64,000 nucleotides of DNA. Source: Nocardia inohanensis NBRC 100128 (GTDB lineage: Bacteria > Actinomycetota > Actinomycetes > Mycobacteriales > Mycobacteriaceae). Made by a program: the position numbers and the translations under genes. Positions within the stretch are counted from its first letter, which is position 1; each line of letters starts with the position of its first letter. The notes under the pieces are model-generated. The model made no database searches, was not told the DNA's origin, and saw only the letters and a list, made by a program, of their open reading frames with translations. Location of the stretch: the NCBI RefSeq assembly GCF_001612945.1, contig NZ_BDBK01000001.1:186001-250000 (forward strand). The letters are read 5' to 3'. Positions 8,008-16,572 of the stretch are shown piece after piece.

Positions 8008-9174
8008 TTATCCGCGCACCCGCAGCAGATCGCCGTGCAGCACACCGTGAACGGTCTTGCCCGCCACGATCACGAAGGCCCCGACCAGCAATCCGTACAG
8101 CGCCACCGCGACCACGGCGAACAGATCGGCCCCGGTGCGGGCGAACAGCGCGCTGCTGCCGGTGACGCAGGTGCCCAGGGGGAAGGTGAAGCCCCACCAG
8201 GTCATATTGAAGGGCATCTCGCGGCGGAAGTGCCAGGTCACGGCAATGGCCAGGGCCAGCCACAGCATGGCGAAACCCCAGGTGGGAATGCCGAACAGCA
8301 CCGAGAAGACCTCGAAGCCGGCGGCATAGCGCTCGGGCACGGCGCCGGGAGCCACATTGGCCAGCGCACCGGCGGCGGTCACCGACTGGCCGAGCGGGCC
8401 CAGCACCAGCCATACGGTGGCGACCATGCCCATGGGCAGCGGATCGTGGTGCAGCAGCCGCGACCACAGGATGGTGATCAGCACGAACGCGGCGATCAGG
8501 CTCAGGCCGAACATGGCCAGGCAGGCGACCAGCATGGTGAGCCGGGGCTGACCGGCGGGCAGGTGGGGGATCAGCAGCGCGCCGAGGGCGGCGGAAACCA
8601 TCGGGGGCACGACGGGCATGAGCCAGCCGCCGAACGCGGCATCCTGCTCGAAGCTGTGCCGGGTGAACATGCGGTAGGGAATCGCGGCGGCGGTGAGCAG
8701 GCCGAGCACGGTACCGGCCGACCACAGCGCCCAGTCGATCGCGACCGCGGCCCGCAACCCGATCACCTCGGAGCCGAACAGCAGTGCGCCCGCGCCGATG
8801 GTCATCAGGGCCATGGGGGGAGCGCCGTAGAACTGCATCATGATCGGATTCATGCCGTGGGCGCGCGCTTGGTCTGGGTAGCGCCGCCAGTGCAGCACCC
8901 AGGCGACGGCCAGCACGGCCAGCAAGGCGGCGGCCACGGCCCACACCAGGGTGGCCGCACCCCGCATGCCGGGGAACTGAAGGGGCAGGGTCGCCGCGGC
9001 ATTGGCCACGATCCCGGTGCCCATGACCACGGCGAACCAGTTCGGGGCCAGCTTGGCGAGGCTGTTCGAACCGATCGACTCACCCCGGGGTGAATCGGCG
9101 CGCCGCAACGCCGCCGACGTCCCGCTACCCGATCGCGAGGATTCGGTGTGGTTGCGGAAGGTCAATGTGGTCAT
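8008..9174 (-). CDS. TDT family transporter (TehA/SLAC1/Mae1-like)
   Basis: 388 residues with about ten transmembrane helices after a 40-residue polar N-terminus. The first helix, LAPNWFAVVMGTGIVANAA, is the signature opening of the tellurite-resistance/dicarboxylate transporter family. MTWWGFTFPLGTCVTGSS is the family motif near the end. Relatives export malate, sulfite or other anions or act as anion channels in the inner membrane. The substrate here is not known. The gene is alone, with its own terminator downstream and 103 bases from the UbiB-like gene upstream. Its ribosome site is weak. Confidence 0.82.
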   Translation of the reverse strand: MTTLTFRNHTESSRSGSGTSAALRRADSPRGESIGSNSLAKLAPNWFAVVMGTGIVANAAATLPLQFPGMRGAATLVWAVAAALLAVLAVAWVLHWRRYPDQARAHGMNPIMMQFYGAPPMALMTIGAGALLFGSEVIGLRAAVAIDWALWSAGTVLGLLTAAAIPYRMFTRHSFEQDAAFGGWLMPVVPPMVSAALGALLIPHLPAGQPRLTMLVACLAMFGLSLIAAFVLITILWSRLLHHDPLPMGMVATVWLVLGPLGQSVTAAGALANVAPGAVPERYAAGFEVFSVLFGIPTWGFAMLWLALAIAVTWHFRREMPFNMTWWGFTFPLGTCVTGSSALFARTGADLFAVVAVALYGLLVGAFVIVAGKTVHGVLHGDLLRVRG

Positions 9175-9277
9175 GCATCCAGCATCGCGATCTCACAGTG
9201 CCCCCGGTAGCCATTGTGAGCCGATGGGTGCATAGAACCGTTCTATGACCGAAAACCGGGGCTCGACCGGCGCGACC

Positions 9278-10726
9278 TCAGCTGACCACGGAGAACCGGC
9301 GGCCCGGCGCGACGGTGCGGGCCTGCCGCGCGATGGCCAGATCGGTGGGCTGCCCGTGCCGGGCGTCGAAGCGTTCGAAGACCGCCGCCAGTTCGGGGGC
9401 CCAATGCGCGACCTCGCCGCGGATCGGCCCTTCGGTCTCCAGCTGGCACAGCACGGCCAGCCCGGTGAGGAAGGCCCGCGAGAACGGGGTGATGTAGGCG
9501 GGCAGCCCCACCTGCCGGTGCACGTTCGACAGGCGCGGAGCCAGCACATACCGGACCCGTCCGCGCAGCCATTCGGTGGTGAGCCGGAAAGTGGGCTGCG
9601 CCAAGGGTTCACAGGCGATGGCCAGGCCCTCGGCCAGGGCTTCGACATCGTAGGCGCGCCCCGGCTGCACGATCCCGTGCTCGCGGACGGCGGCATCGAG
9701 GGCCGGAATGCCGCCGTTGAGCGCGGCATCCATCAGATCGACCATGAGGTTCTCGAACCCGGCCTCCGGCCACGGCACGCACGCGCCGAAATCGACTGTG
9801 CCCAAACGTCCGTCGGGCAGGATCCGGAAATTGCCCGGATGCGGATCGCAGTAGAGCAGCTCGGTGCGCTCCCAGGTGGAGACGATGAAGCGCAGGATCT
9901 GCATGCCGACGCGGCTGCGCTCCTCCGGCGCCCCCGACTCTATGATGCGGGAAACCGGTGTGCCGGTGAGCCATTCGCTGACGATTACGTCCTCGCACTG
10001 ATGGATCACCGCGGGCACCACGAACTCCGGATCGCCGGCGTAGGCGGCGGCGAACACCCGCTGGTGCCGCGCCTCGGCCGCGTAATCGAGCTCCTCCGCG
10101 ACGCACTTGCACAGCGCCTCGGTCACCGCGGGCACATCGGTGCCGGGAGCGAATACGCTGGCCAGCACCGAGATTCGGCGCAGCTGCGCGAGATCGTCGA
10201 GTACCGCGGCCCGGCCGCCCGGATACATCACCTTCACCGCCACCTGCCGCCCGTCGTGCCAGGTCGCGCGATGCACCTGACCGATGCTGGCGGCCGCGGC
10301 GCGCCGATCGTCGAATTCCAGGAAGCAGCGCCGCCAGTCGGGCCCCATCGACGCCGCCATGGCCGTGTGCACGGCGCCGGGCATCATGATCGGCGCGGAA
10401 TCCTGCAACTGGGTCAATGCGGTCCGGTACGGCTGCGCCAAGTCCTTGGGCAGCGCGAGTTCGTAGAGCGAGAGGATCTGCCCGAGCTTGGTGGCGCAGC
10501 CCTTCAACTCCCCGAGCACCTCGAAAATATGCTGTGCCGTGCGCATTTGGATCTCGAGATCGACCTCGGCGGCGGACCGGCCGAGCGCGCGCTTGCCCAC
10601 TCCGGCCGCCTGCCGTCCGGCATAGGCGATCGGCAGGCCGGCGAGCTTGGCATTGCGGACGGCCCGCCCCACCGGCGGCGTGCCCCCGCTGTCCCCCGTG
10701 CGACCCCCGACTCGCCGTCTAGCCAT
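9278..10726 (-). CDS. ABC1/UbiB-family atypical kinase
   Basis: 482 residues. The ADCK/UbiB family marker KxGQ is present as TKLGQ in the N-terminal extension. The Ala-rich loop is AAAASIGQVHRA, the ATP lysine lies in VAVKVMYPG, the catalytic region is CDPHPGNFRIL, and the metal-binding motif is VDFGAC. UbiB proteins are atypical ATP-binding proteins acting in isoprenoid-quinone and lipid metabolism at membranes. ATG 10726 has GAGGTGA just upstream. It is divergent from the GntR gene, and palindromic operator site 1 lies in the shared 94-base intergenic region. A second UbiB paralogue lies on the other side of the GntR gene. Confidence 0.9.
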   Translation of the reverse strand: MARRRVGGRTGDSGGTPPVGRAVRNAKLAGLPIAYAGRQAAGVGKRALGRSAAEVDLEIQMRTAQHIFEVLGELKGCATKLGQILSLYELALPKDLAQPYRTALTQLQDSAPIMMPGAVHTAMAASMGPDWRRCFLEFDDRRAAAASIGQVHRATWHDGRQVAVKVMYPGGRAAVLDDLAQLRRISVLASVFAPGTDVPAVTEALCKCVAEELDYAAEARHQRVFAAAYAGDPEFVVPAVIHQCEDVIVSEWLTGTPVSRIIESGAPEERSRVGMQILRFIVSTWERTELLYCDPHPGNFRILPDGRLGTVDFGACVPWPEAGFENLMVDLMDAALNGGIPALDAAVREHGIVQPGRAYDVEALAEGLAIACEPLAQPTFRLTTEWLRGRVRYVLAPRLSNVHRQVGLPAYITPFSRAFLTGLAVLCQLETEGPIRGEVAHWAPELAAVFERFDARHGQPTDLAIARQARTVAPGRRFSVVS

Positions 10727-10779
10727 TGCTCACCTCATTGTGCAGTGCGCCACGTGCAGTTTGGCATACCAGAGCTTAA

Positions 10780-10794
10780 ACTGTCTGGGACGTA
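10780..10794. promoter_or_regulatory. Regulon palindrome, site 1 (UbiB / GntR)
   Basis: ACTGTCTGGGACGTA matches the window consensus ACTGTCTGRGACAGT with only the last three bases degenerate. It lies 27 bases before the GntR ATG, 54 bases before the UbiB start, and overlaps a TAAACT -10-like element. Autoregulation of the GntR gene would fit. Confidence 0.65.
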
Positions 10795-10820
10795 TCCGAT
10801 AGTTGTCGAAAGGTGACGGG

Positions 10821-11597
10821 ATGGGCGCCCAGACGGTCGTGGCCGACGTCGCCGACGAGCTCGCTCGCCGGGTCGTGACCGGTGAGTACGCGCCGGGCGA
10901 TCTCATGCCTTCGGTCCGGCAGGTCGCCGAGGAATTCGACATTAACCGCGCCACCGCCCAATTGGTGCTGGGACGCCTCGAGTCCTACGGGTTCGTGGAC
11001 GCGCATCGCGGCCGCGGCTTCACCGTGCGGGATGTCCGGCATGCCGGGGGATTGGACGTCTACCGCCGCATGTTCCGGCTCTCCATGCCCTCGCCGCAGC
11101 TGGCGGCGGACATGTTCCGCAATATCGTGGCCGCGGAGCGGGCCATCGTGCTCGAGGCGCTGCTGGACTTCACCGACACCGAGCCTGCGGTCGAGCTCGA
11201 CATGCTGCGCGCCGCGGTGGACGAGCTCGAAACCCTGGCGCGTGCCGCGGAACCCGCGCTCGCGCGCATGCTGGAGATCGAGATCGAGGTGGTGCGAACG
11301 CTGCTCGGCGCGCTCGGGCACACCATGCAGCGCGCGGTGCTGAACTCGGTGGGGGACATGCTGTTCGAGGTGCCGGAAGCGGTGCGGGCGTACTTCGCGG
11401 CCTCGCCCGATCTGCACGTGCTGGTCTGGCGGGCGCTGCTGGCGGTGTGGGAATCCGAGAGCGGTCCGTCGGCGGCGCAGCTGTCGCTGTTCGAGGATCT
11501 GTTCGCGCTCTACCACGAGAAGGTGGTGGCGCGCTTCGGCGAACTGGTCGGAATCGAGGACGAGGAGTCCGGGGACCGCGGTATCGCCACCGCCTGA
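10821..11597 (+). CDS. GntR-family transcriptional regulator (FadR-like)
   Basis: 258 residues. An N-terminal winged helix occupies about 1-75 with GDLMPSVRQVAEEFDINRATA and the wing GFVDAHRGRGFTV, the hallmark GntR DNA-binding domain. It is followed by an all-helical effector domain of about 170 residues similar in layout to FadR/FCD domains but without an obvious metal-binding histidine set. FadR-like GntR proteins include the M. tuberculosis regulators Mce1R and Mce2R of mce operons. ATG 10821 follows AAAGGTGACGGG. The gene lies beside site 1 of a seven-site palindrome found upstream of envelope-lipid genes and the mce operon, so it is the best candidate for the regulator of that set. This is inferred. 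Confidence 0.85.
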   Translation: MGAQTVVADVADELARRVVTGEYAPGDLMPSVRQVAEEFDINRATAQLVLGRLESYGFVDAHRGRGFTVRDVRHAGGLDVYRRMFRLSMPSPQLAADMFRNIVAAERAIVLEALLDFTDTEPAVELDMLRAAVDELETLARAAEPALARMLEIEIEVVRTLLGALGHTMQRAVLNSVGDMLFEVPEAVRAYFAASPDLHVLVWRALLAVWESESGPSAAQLSLFEDLFALYHEKVVARFGELVGIEDEESGDRGIATA

Positions 11598-11624
11598 TCG
11601 ATTGCCTCACAGCGCGATTGACGC

Positions 11625-11639
11625 ACTGTCTGAGACAAT
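11625..11639. promoter_or_regulatory. Regulon palindrome, site 2 (second UbiB kinase)
   Basis: ACTGTCTGAGACAAT, with 13 of 15 positions as the consensus. It lies 51 bases before the ATG of the second UbiB gene. A TAGTTT -10-like element and a small GTGCCC/GGGCAC hairpin (11653-11668) follow in the leader. Confidence 0.7.
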
Positions 11640-11690
11640 CTAGTTTCAGGGTGTGCCCACTCGGGCACCCGGAACGAAGCGAGGCACACC

Positions 11691-13028
11691 ATGGCGGGGA
11701 AGAGGCGTACGGGCCTGGCGCGATCGGCGAAACTGGCCGCATTGCCGATGGGGATCATGGCGCGGCGGATGACCGCCACCGGCAAGGCGATCCTCACGGG
11801 GGCCGAGCGCGGCGCCGTCGACGAGGCGCTGATCGACAAGGCCGCCGAGGAGGTCTTCCGGGTACTGGGCGAGCTCAAGGGGGGTGCGATGAAACTCGGC
11901 CAGGCGCTGAGCGTCGCCGAGGCCGCGGTCCCGCCGAAGTTCGCCGACCGCTATCGGGATGCGCTGGTGCGCTTGCAGAATCAGGCCCCGCCGATGCCGA
12001 CCCGGCAGGCGTATCGGGTGCTGGACGAGCAGCTCGGCACCCGCTGGCGTGACCGTTTCGCCAGTTTCGAGGAGCAGCCGGTCGCCGCCGCCAGCATCGG
12101 CCAGGTGCACAGGGCGGTCTGGAAGGACGGCCGCGTGGTCGCGGTGAAGATCCAGTATCCGGGCGCGGACGTGGCCTTGATGTCGGATCTCAAACTGCTG
12201 CAAATGCTGTCGGGCACCTTCGGCGTCTTCATGCCCGGCGTGGATGTGAAGGCGCTGATCGAGGAGTTCGTCGAGCGCACCGCCGATGAGCTCGACTATC
12301 GCATCGAGGCCGCCAACCAGCGCCGCTTCGCCGCCGCGTTCGCCGATGATCCCCGCTTCTTCGTCCCGAAGGTGGTGGCGAGCGCGCCCAAGGTGATGGT
12401 GACCGAATGGATGGATGCCACGCCGCTCGCGCGCGTCATCGCGGCGGGTACGGCGGCGCAGCGGGATCTGGCGGGTAGCCTGCTGGCCGAATTCGCGCTC
12501 AGCTCACCGAGACTGGTCGGTTTGATGCACTGCGATCCGCATCCCGGCAACTATCAGCTGCTCGCCGACGGCCGCCTGGGCATCATCGACTTCGGCGCGT
12601 GCATCGCACTGCCGGACGGGCTGCCGCCGGTGGTGGGAGAACTGGCCCGCTACGCCGTCGAGGAGGAGTGGGACCTGCTGCTGAACTGCCTGCGCGCCAA
12701 CGGCTTCGTGCGGCCCGGCCACGAACTCGACCTGGATCCGATCAAGAACCTGGTCGCCCCGGTCGTCGCGGAGTTCGCCGGCGATCGCCTGCACGTGAGC
12801 CGGAGGTTCTTGCAGGAGAACATGGTTCGCGCCATGGACACCAAGAACATGTCGCTGAACAACACGTTCGCGGTTCGTATCCCGCCGGAATTGCCCGATC
12901 TGGTGATGCTGGGCCGCGTCCTGGGCGGAATCGTCGGGGTGGCGGCGCAATTGGATGCCGATATCGAGATCCTGCACCTGGCCCGCTGCTGGCTGCCCGG
13001 CTACCGCGTCGAAGGCGAGGCCGCCTGA
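11691..13028 (+). CDS. ABC1/UbiB-family atypical kinase, second copy
   Basis: 445 residues, clearly paralogous to the kinase at 9278-10726: AMKLGQALSVAEAAVPPKF carries the KxGQ motif, PVAAASIGQVHRAVW the Ala-rich loop, AVKIQYPG the ATP lysine, CDPHPGNYQLL the catalytic loop and IDFGACIAL the metal motif. It differs from the first copy mainly in the N-terminus and the last 100 residues. Family members support quinone/lipid handling at membranes. It is transcribed with, or just after, the GntR gene, but has its own operator site 2. The downstream neighbour is convergent (stops 15 bases apart). Confidence 0.9.
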   Translation: MAGKRRTGLARSAKLAALPMGIMARRMTATGKAILTGAERGAVDEALIDKAAEEVFRVLGELKGGAMKLGQALSVAEAAVPPKFADRYRDALVRLQNQAPPMPTRQAYRVLDEQLGTRWRDRFASFEEQPVAAASIGQVHRAVWKDGRVVAVKIQYPGADVALMSDLKLLQMLSGTFGVFMPGVDVKALIEEFVERTADELDYRIEAANQRRFAAAFADDPRFFVPKVVASAPKVMVTEWMDATPLARVIAAGTAAQRDLAGSLLAEFALSSPRLVGLMHCDPHPGNYQLLADGRLGIIDFGACIALPDGLPPVVGELARYAVEEEWDLLLNCLRANGFVRPGHELDLDPIKNLVAPVVAEFAGDRLHVSRRFLQENMVRAMDTKNMSLNNTFAVRIPPELPDLVMLGRVLGGIVGVAAQLDADIEILHLARCWLPGYRVEGEAA

Positions 13029-13042
13029 GCCGTCGCCCGCCC

Positions 13043-13165
13043 CTAGCCGCCCACCATCATGCTCGTCGCGACCAGCGTGCCGATGATGGCCAGCGCCATC
13101 ATGGCGAGGATCAACAGGTTCTTGCCGGTGGGTGGTTCGGCGGGGGTGGGCCGTTGCTCGTCCAT
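13043..13165 (-). CDS. 40-residue single-pass membrane protein
   Basis: The protein begins MDEQRPTPAEPPTGK and then forms one hydrophobic helix, NLLILAMMALAIIGTLVATS, ending MMVGG. GAGGAG lies 8 bases before the ATG, inside the end of the preceding SDR gene. The start codon is four bases past that gene's stop, so the two are translationally coupled. It is too small for routine gene calling but has all the marks of a real gene. A short polar, proline-rich tail inside and one membrane span suggest an anchor or regulatory peptide for the SDR enzyme. Function unknown. Confidence 0.65.
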   Translation of the reverse strand: MDEQRPTPAEPPTGKNLLILAMMALAIIGTLVATSMMVGG

Positions 13166-13169
13166 CGGT

Positions 13170-14150
13170 TCATCTCCTCAACGGTATGGGTGGTGGTGGC
13201 GGGTCGTCGTATTCCGGTGGTTCCCAATAGGTTTGCAGACCCGGTCGCTGTGGCATGCGTTCGGCCGCCTCCCGTGCGATGCCGATGACGGCCGGATGGT
13301 CGATCACGAACCGCACTACTTTCTCTACTTCCGGGCCGGTGGTCAACCGCATGACCGTGCGGCTGGTGCGTGGGAAGGCTCGCGTCAGGTGGTAGACCAG
13401 CCAGGATTCGAATCGCAAGGGCAGCAATGCGCGATTGCGCGCCGCCGCGTCGAGGATCCGGCGCGCCGCCTTGTCCGGGTGCATGCCGAACAGCGTCATG
13501 GCCTTGACCACGATCTTGCGGGTGATGGCCACCTGTTCGCCGCTGAGCGAGGCCAGGGTGGCGGTGGCGGCCAGATTGGTGGCGATCAACCCGGGGCAGA
13601 TCACGGTGACGCCGATGCCCTCGGAAGCCAGTTCGAGGCGCAGGGTTTCGCTGAGATGCTTCACCCCCGCGGCCGTGAAGTTGTAGGGCACGCCCAGGCG
13701 CATGGGGGAGAAGGCGGCGATGGAGGAGACATTGACCAGCTGTCCGCCGCGGCCGCGCTCGACCATCTGCGCACCGAACAGCCGGCAGCCGTGCACGACC
13801 GCCATCAGGTTCACATCCACGATGCGCCGCAGATCGCCCGCGCGGATGTCGAAAAAGGGCCCGCCGACCACGATTCCGGCATTGTTGACCACTATGTCCG
13901 GAACCCCGTGCGCGGTCTTCACGTAGTCGGCGAAGGACTCCATGGACGGCAGGTCGCCGACGTCCACGGCGTACGGGTGGGCCGAGCCGCCCGCCGAACG
14001 GATCAGCGCCACGGTGTCTTTCGCGGTGGCGAAGTTGATATCGGCGACGATCACCTCCGCGCCGCGGGCCGCCAGCGCCTTGGCCAGCCCGCGCCCGATA
14101 CCGCTGCCCGCGCCGGTCACCACGGCGATCTCCGGATGGAAGGGTTTCAT
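13170..14150 (-). CDS. Short-chain dehydrogenase/reductase
   Basis: 326 residues of the classical SDR fold. The nucleotide motif is TGAGSGIG (residues about 12-19), the NNAG motif is present, the catalytic serine lies in NVSSIAAF and the tyrosine region reads YNFTAAGVKH. The catalytic lysine appears replaced: the usual YxxxK is YNFTA, so the alignment or the activity is unusual. A C-terminal extension of about 60 residues ends with a proline-rich DDPPPPPIP tail. ATG 14150 has GGGAGGAG upstream. It is divergent from another SDR with operator site 3 between them, and is followed by a coupled 40-residue membrane protein. Confidence 0.85.
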   Translation of the reverse strand: MKPFHPEIAVVTGAGSGIGRGLAKALAARGAEVIVADINFATAKDTVALIRSAGGSAHPYAVDVGDLPSMESFADYVKTAHGVPDIVVNNAGIVVGGPFFDIRAGDLRRIVDVNLMAVVHGCRLFGAQMVERGRGGQLVNVSSIAAFSPMRLGVPYNFTAAGVKHLSETLRLELASEGIGVTVICPGLIATNLAATATLASLSGEQVAITRKIVVKAMTLFGMHPDKAARRILDAAARNRALLPLRFESWLVYHLTRAFPRTSRTVMRLTTGPEVEKVVRFVIDHPAVIGIAREAAERMPQRPGLQTYWEPPEYDDPPPPPIPLRR

Positions 14151-14188
14151 CCCGGGTCCGCTCCTCCCTCTGGAGAGACAGAGTGTAC

Positions 14189-14203
14189 ACTGTCTGGGAC
14201 AGT
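14189..14203. promoter_or_regulatory. Regulon palindrome, site 3 (divergent SDR pair)
   Basis: ACTGTCTGGGACAGT, a full match to the consensus. It lies 39 bases before the minus-strand SDR start and 54 before the plus-strand SDR start. A TACACT -10-like element (14186-14191) overlaps it on the plus strand, so bound protein would block both promoters. Confidence 0.75.
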
Positions 14204-14256
14204 AAGGGTCAACCATAAGAGTACAGCGTCGCAGCCGCGGAATCAGGGGATACCTC

Positions 14257-15174
14257 ATGGCAGGCTTCGAGAACGACGTCGTCGTCATCACCGGCGCCGG
14301 CGGCGGTATCGGGCGGGCGGTGGCGCAACGCTTCGCGCGCAAGCGGGCCATTGTCATCGCCGCGGACATCGACAAGCTGCGGGCGCAACAGACCGTCGAG
14401 ACGATCGAGGAATTCGGCGGCGACGCAACGCCTTTCGCGGTGGATGTGGCCGACGCGGCGGCGATGGAGAGCTTCGCCGAGGATGTGCACGCCGAATTCG
14501 GCGCGCCCCGGGTGCTGGTCAACAATGCCGGATACACCACGGCCGGGCCGTTTCTCGAGCACACGCCCGAGGATTGGGAGAAGCTGATGGGGGTGAACGT
14601 GTGGGGGCTGGTGCACGGGTCGACGTATTTCGGGCGGCAGATGGTGGATTCGGGGCGCGGCGGGCGGATCATCAATGTCACCTCCGTGGCGGCCTTCACG
14701 CCGATACCGATGAGCACGCCGTACTGCACCACCAAGGCCGCGGCCCAGATGCTCACCGAGGGACTGCGATTGGAGTTCGCGGGGACCGGTGTGGGGGTGA
14801 CCGCCATCTGCCCCTCGCTGGTGGCCACCGGGCTCTACGAGGACGGTGAGGTGGACGGGGAGGACGCCGCGGCGGCCGCGCGCACGCTGAGCGTCACCGC
14901 GCTGGCGGAGCGGTTCGTGGCGCACGGCCCGGACAGCATCGCGCGCACCATCGTCCGGGTGGCGGGGCGCAATCCCGCCGTCGTGCCGACGCCCATCGAG
15001 GCGCGCGCGTGGTATCTGGCCACGCGGGTGTCGCCGGGCGGGGCGCGATTGGCGGCGCGCGTGCTGAAGCCGCACCGGCTGACCGCATTCCGGGAGCAGG
15101 TGACCAGGCCGGGGGCGCTGACCCGCATCGACGACTATCTGGCGCGGAAGCTGGAGAAGTACGAAGGAGGGTGA
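14257..15174 (+). CDS. Short-chain dehydrogenase/reductase
   Basis: 305 residues of the classical SDR family. It has TGAGGGIG near residues 13-20, VLVNNAG, the serine in NVTSVAAF and the active-site YCTTK (Tyr and Lys four apart). A 70-residue C-terminal extension is basic and may be membrane-associated (RVSPGGARLAARVLKPHR). Enzymes of this shape in mycolic-acid bacteria reduce ketones of long-chain lipids or steroid-like substrates with NAD(P)H, but the substrate cannot be read here. It is divergent from the 14150 SDR across operator site 3. A strong bidirectional terminator follows immediately. Confidence 0.9.
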   Translation: MAGFENDVVVITGAGGGIGRAVAQRFARKRAIVIAADIDKLRAQQTVETIEEFGGDATPFAVDVADAAAMESFAEDVHAEFGAPRVLVNNAGYTTAGPFLEHTPEDWEKLMGVNVWGLVHGSTYFGRQMVDSGRGGRIINVTSVAAFTPIPMSTPYCTTKAAAQMLTEGLRLEFAGTGVGVTAICPSLVATGLYEDGEVDGEDAAAAARTLSVTALAERFVAHGPDSIARTIVRVAGRNPAVVPTPIEARAWYLATRVSPGGARLAARVLKPHRLTAFREQVTRPGALTRIDDYLARKLEKYEGG

Positions 15175-15177
15175 GGC

Positions 15178-15213
15178 TTTCCGTGGATCCCGAGTTGGGG
15201 GGATCCACGGAAA
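15178..15213. terminator. Bidirectional terminator
   Basis: TTTCCGTGGATCC (15178-15190) and GGATCCACGGAAA (15201-15213) are perfect 13-bp arms with a 10-base loop, between the convergent SDR and ketosynthase genes. The A/T ends give a U-tract in both directions. Confidence 0.85.
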
Positions 15214-15217
15214 TCGC

Positions 15218-16477
15218 TCAGTAGCGGCCGAACAGTACGGCGGCATTGTGACCGCCGAAACCGAACGAATTGTTCAGCGCGAACTCGACCTCGCCCTGGC
15301 GCGGCTTGTTGTGCACCACGTCGAGATCCACCTCGGGGTCGAGGTTTTCGAGGTTGAGCGTCGGCGGAATCACCTGATCCCGCAGGGAGAGCACCGAGAT
15401 GATGGCCTCCAGCGCGCCGACCGCGCCCACCGAATGCCCGAGTGCGCCCTTGGGCGCGTAGACGGAGGGATGGTTGCCCACCGCGGCCGCGATGCCCTTG
15501 GCCTCGGCCAGATCCCCGATCGAGGTGCCGGTGGCGTGCGCGTTGACGTGATCGACCTCCGAGGCGCTCACCCCGGCGGTCTGGATGGCCCGGCGCATGG
15601 CCCGCGCGCAGCCCAGACCCTCGGGATCCGGTGCGACCATGTGGTATCCGTCGGCGGTCAGGCCCGCCCCGAGCAGCCTGGCGATGGGTTTCGCGCCGCG
15701 CGCCAGGGCGTGGTCCTCGGCTTCGATCAGCAACAGTGCCGCGGCTTCACCGAATACGAAACCGTCGCGGTCCTTGTCGAACGGGCGGGAGGCGCGCTCC
15801 GGTTCGTCACCGCGGGTGCTGAGCGCGCGGGCCATGGAGAATCCGGCGATCGCGACGGGATTGATGTAACCCTCCACGCCACCGGCCACCACCATGTCGG
15901 CGTCGCCGAGAATGATGGAGCGCCAGGCGTGTACGAGCGCCTCGTTGCCGGACGCGCAGGCCGAGACCGGGGTGACCAGGCTCGCGCGGGCGCCGATATC
16001 CAAGCCGACCACGCCGGATACGCCGTTCGGCATGCTCATCGGCACCGCGAACGGCGACACCTTGCGATAGCCGTGATCACGCATGGCGTCATTGGCGTCG
16101 ACGATGCTGTCCGCACCGCCCAGTCCGGTGCCGATGCACACGCCCAGCCGATCCTTGTCGACCTCGGGCGCACCCGCGGTCTCCCACAGGCGTTTTCCCA
16201 TGACATACGCCATTTGCTGCACGTAACACATGCGGCGCTTCTTGACCCGATCCACCTCGAGAGTCGGATCGGCGACCAGTTTGCCGCCGATGGTGACCGG
16301 TAGTCCGAGTCGCGTGATCTCCGGGTCGGTCAGGGTTTTGATGCCGCTGGCTCCGGAAAGCAGTCCCTGCCAGGTGCCTTCGGTATCCGGTGCGATGGAC
16401 GTGGTCATTTCCACGGCCGTCACCACCACATTGCGGAATCCGCCGGTGCGAGTGGAGAAGCTTTCGAGCGTATGCAC
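15218..16477 (-). CDS. Beta-ketoacyl-ACP synthase II (KasA/KasB/FabF-like)
   Basis: 419 residues, the normal length of a FAS-II condensing enzyme. The catalytic cysteine is C174 in SACASGNEA. The two histidines lie in [11 protein letters not shown] and GALGHSVGA. It has the glycine-rich end [11 protein letters not shown]. The enzyme elongates acyl-ACP with malonyl-ACP. In mycolic-acid bacteria KasA and KasB make meromycolate precursors. The usual accD/acpM/kas cluster is absent, so this is a stand-alone copy. The start is GTG 16477 behind AAAGGAT. It may be the last gene of the operon beginning at 17629, with 95 bases of spacing. Confidence 0.9.
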   Translation of the reverse strand: MHTLESFSTRTGGFRNVVVTAVEMTTSIAPDTEGTWQGLLSGASGIKTLTDPEITRLGLPVTIGGKLVADPTLEVDRVKKRRMCYVQQMAYVMGKRLWETAGAPEVDKDRLGVCIGTGLGGADSIVDANDAMRDHGYRKVSPFAVPMSMPNGVSGVVGLDIGARASLVTPVSACASGNEALVHAWRSIILGDADMVVAGGVEGYINPVAIAGFSMARALSTRGDEPERASRPFDKDRDGFVFGEAAALLLIEAEDHALARGAKPIARLLGAGLTADGYHMVAPDPEGLGCARAMRRAIQTAGVSASEVDHVNAHATGTSIGDLAEAKGIAAAVGNHPSVYAPKGALGHSVGAVGALEAIISVLSLRDQVIPPTLNLENLDPEVDLDVVHNKPRQGEVEFALNNSFGFGGHNAAVLFGRY

Positions 16478-16572
16478 TTATTCATCCTTTTCGACCAATT
16501 TGCAAGCACTGGTGAGAAATTGGGAAGCGCCTGCGAGGCTAGCCCGAAAGTGCCGGCGGGATCGGACGACAC

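Noticed and set aside
16478..16572. Possible own promoter or operator of the ketosynthase gene
   Set aside because: No match to the regulon palindrome and no clear -10. The gene may be read through from the operon upstream.
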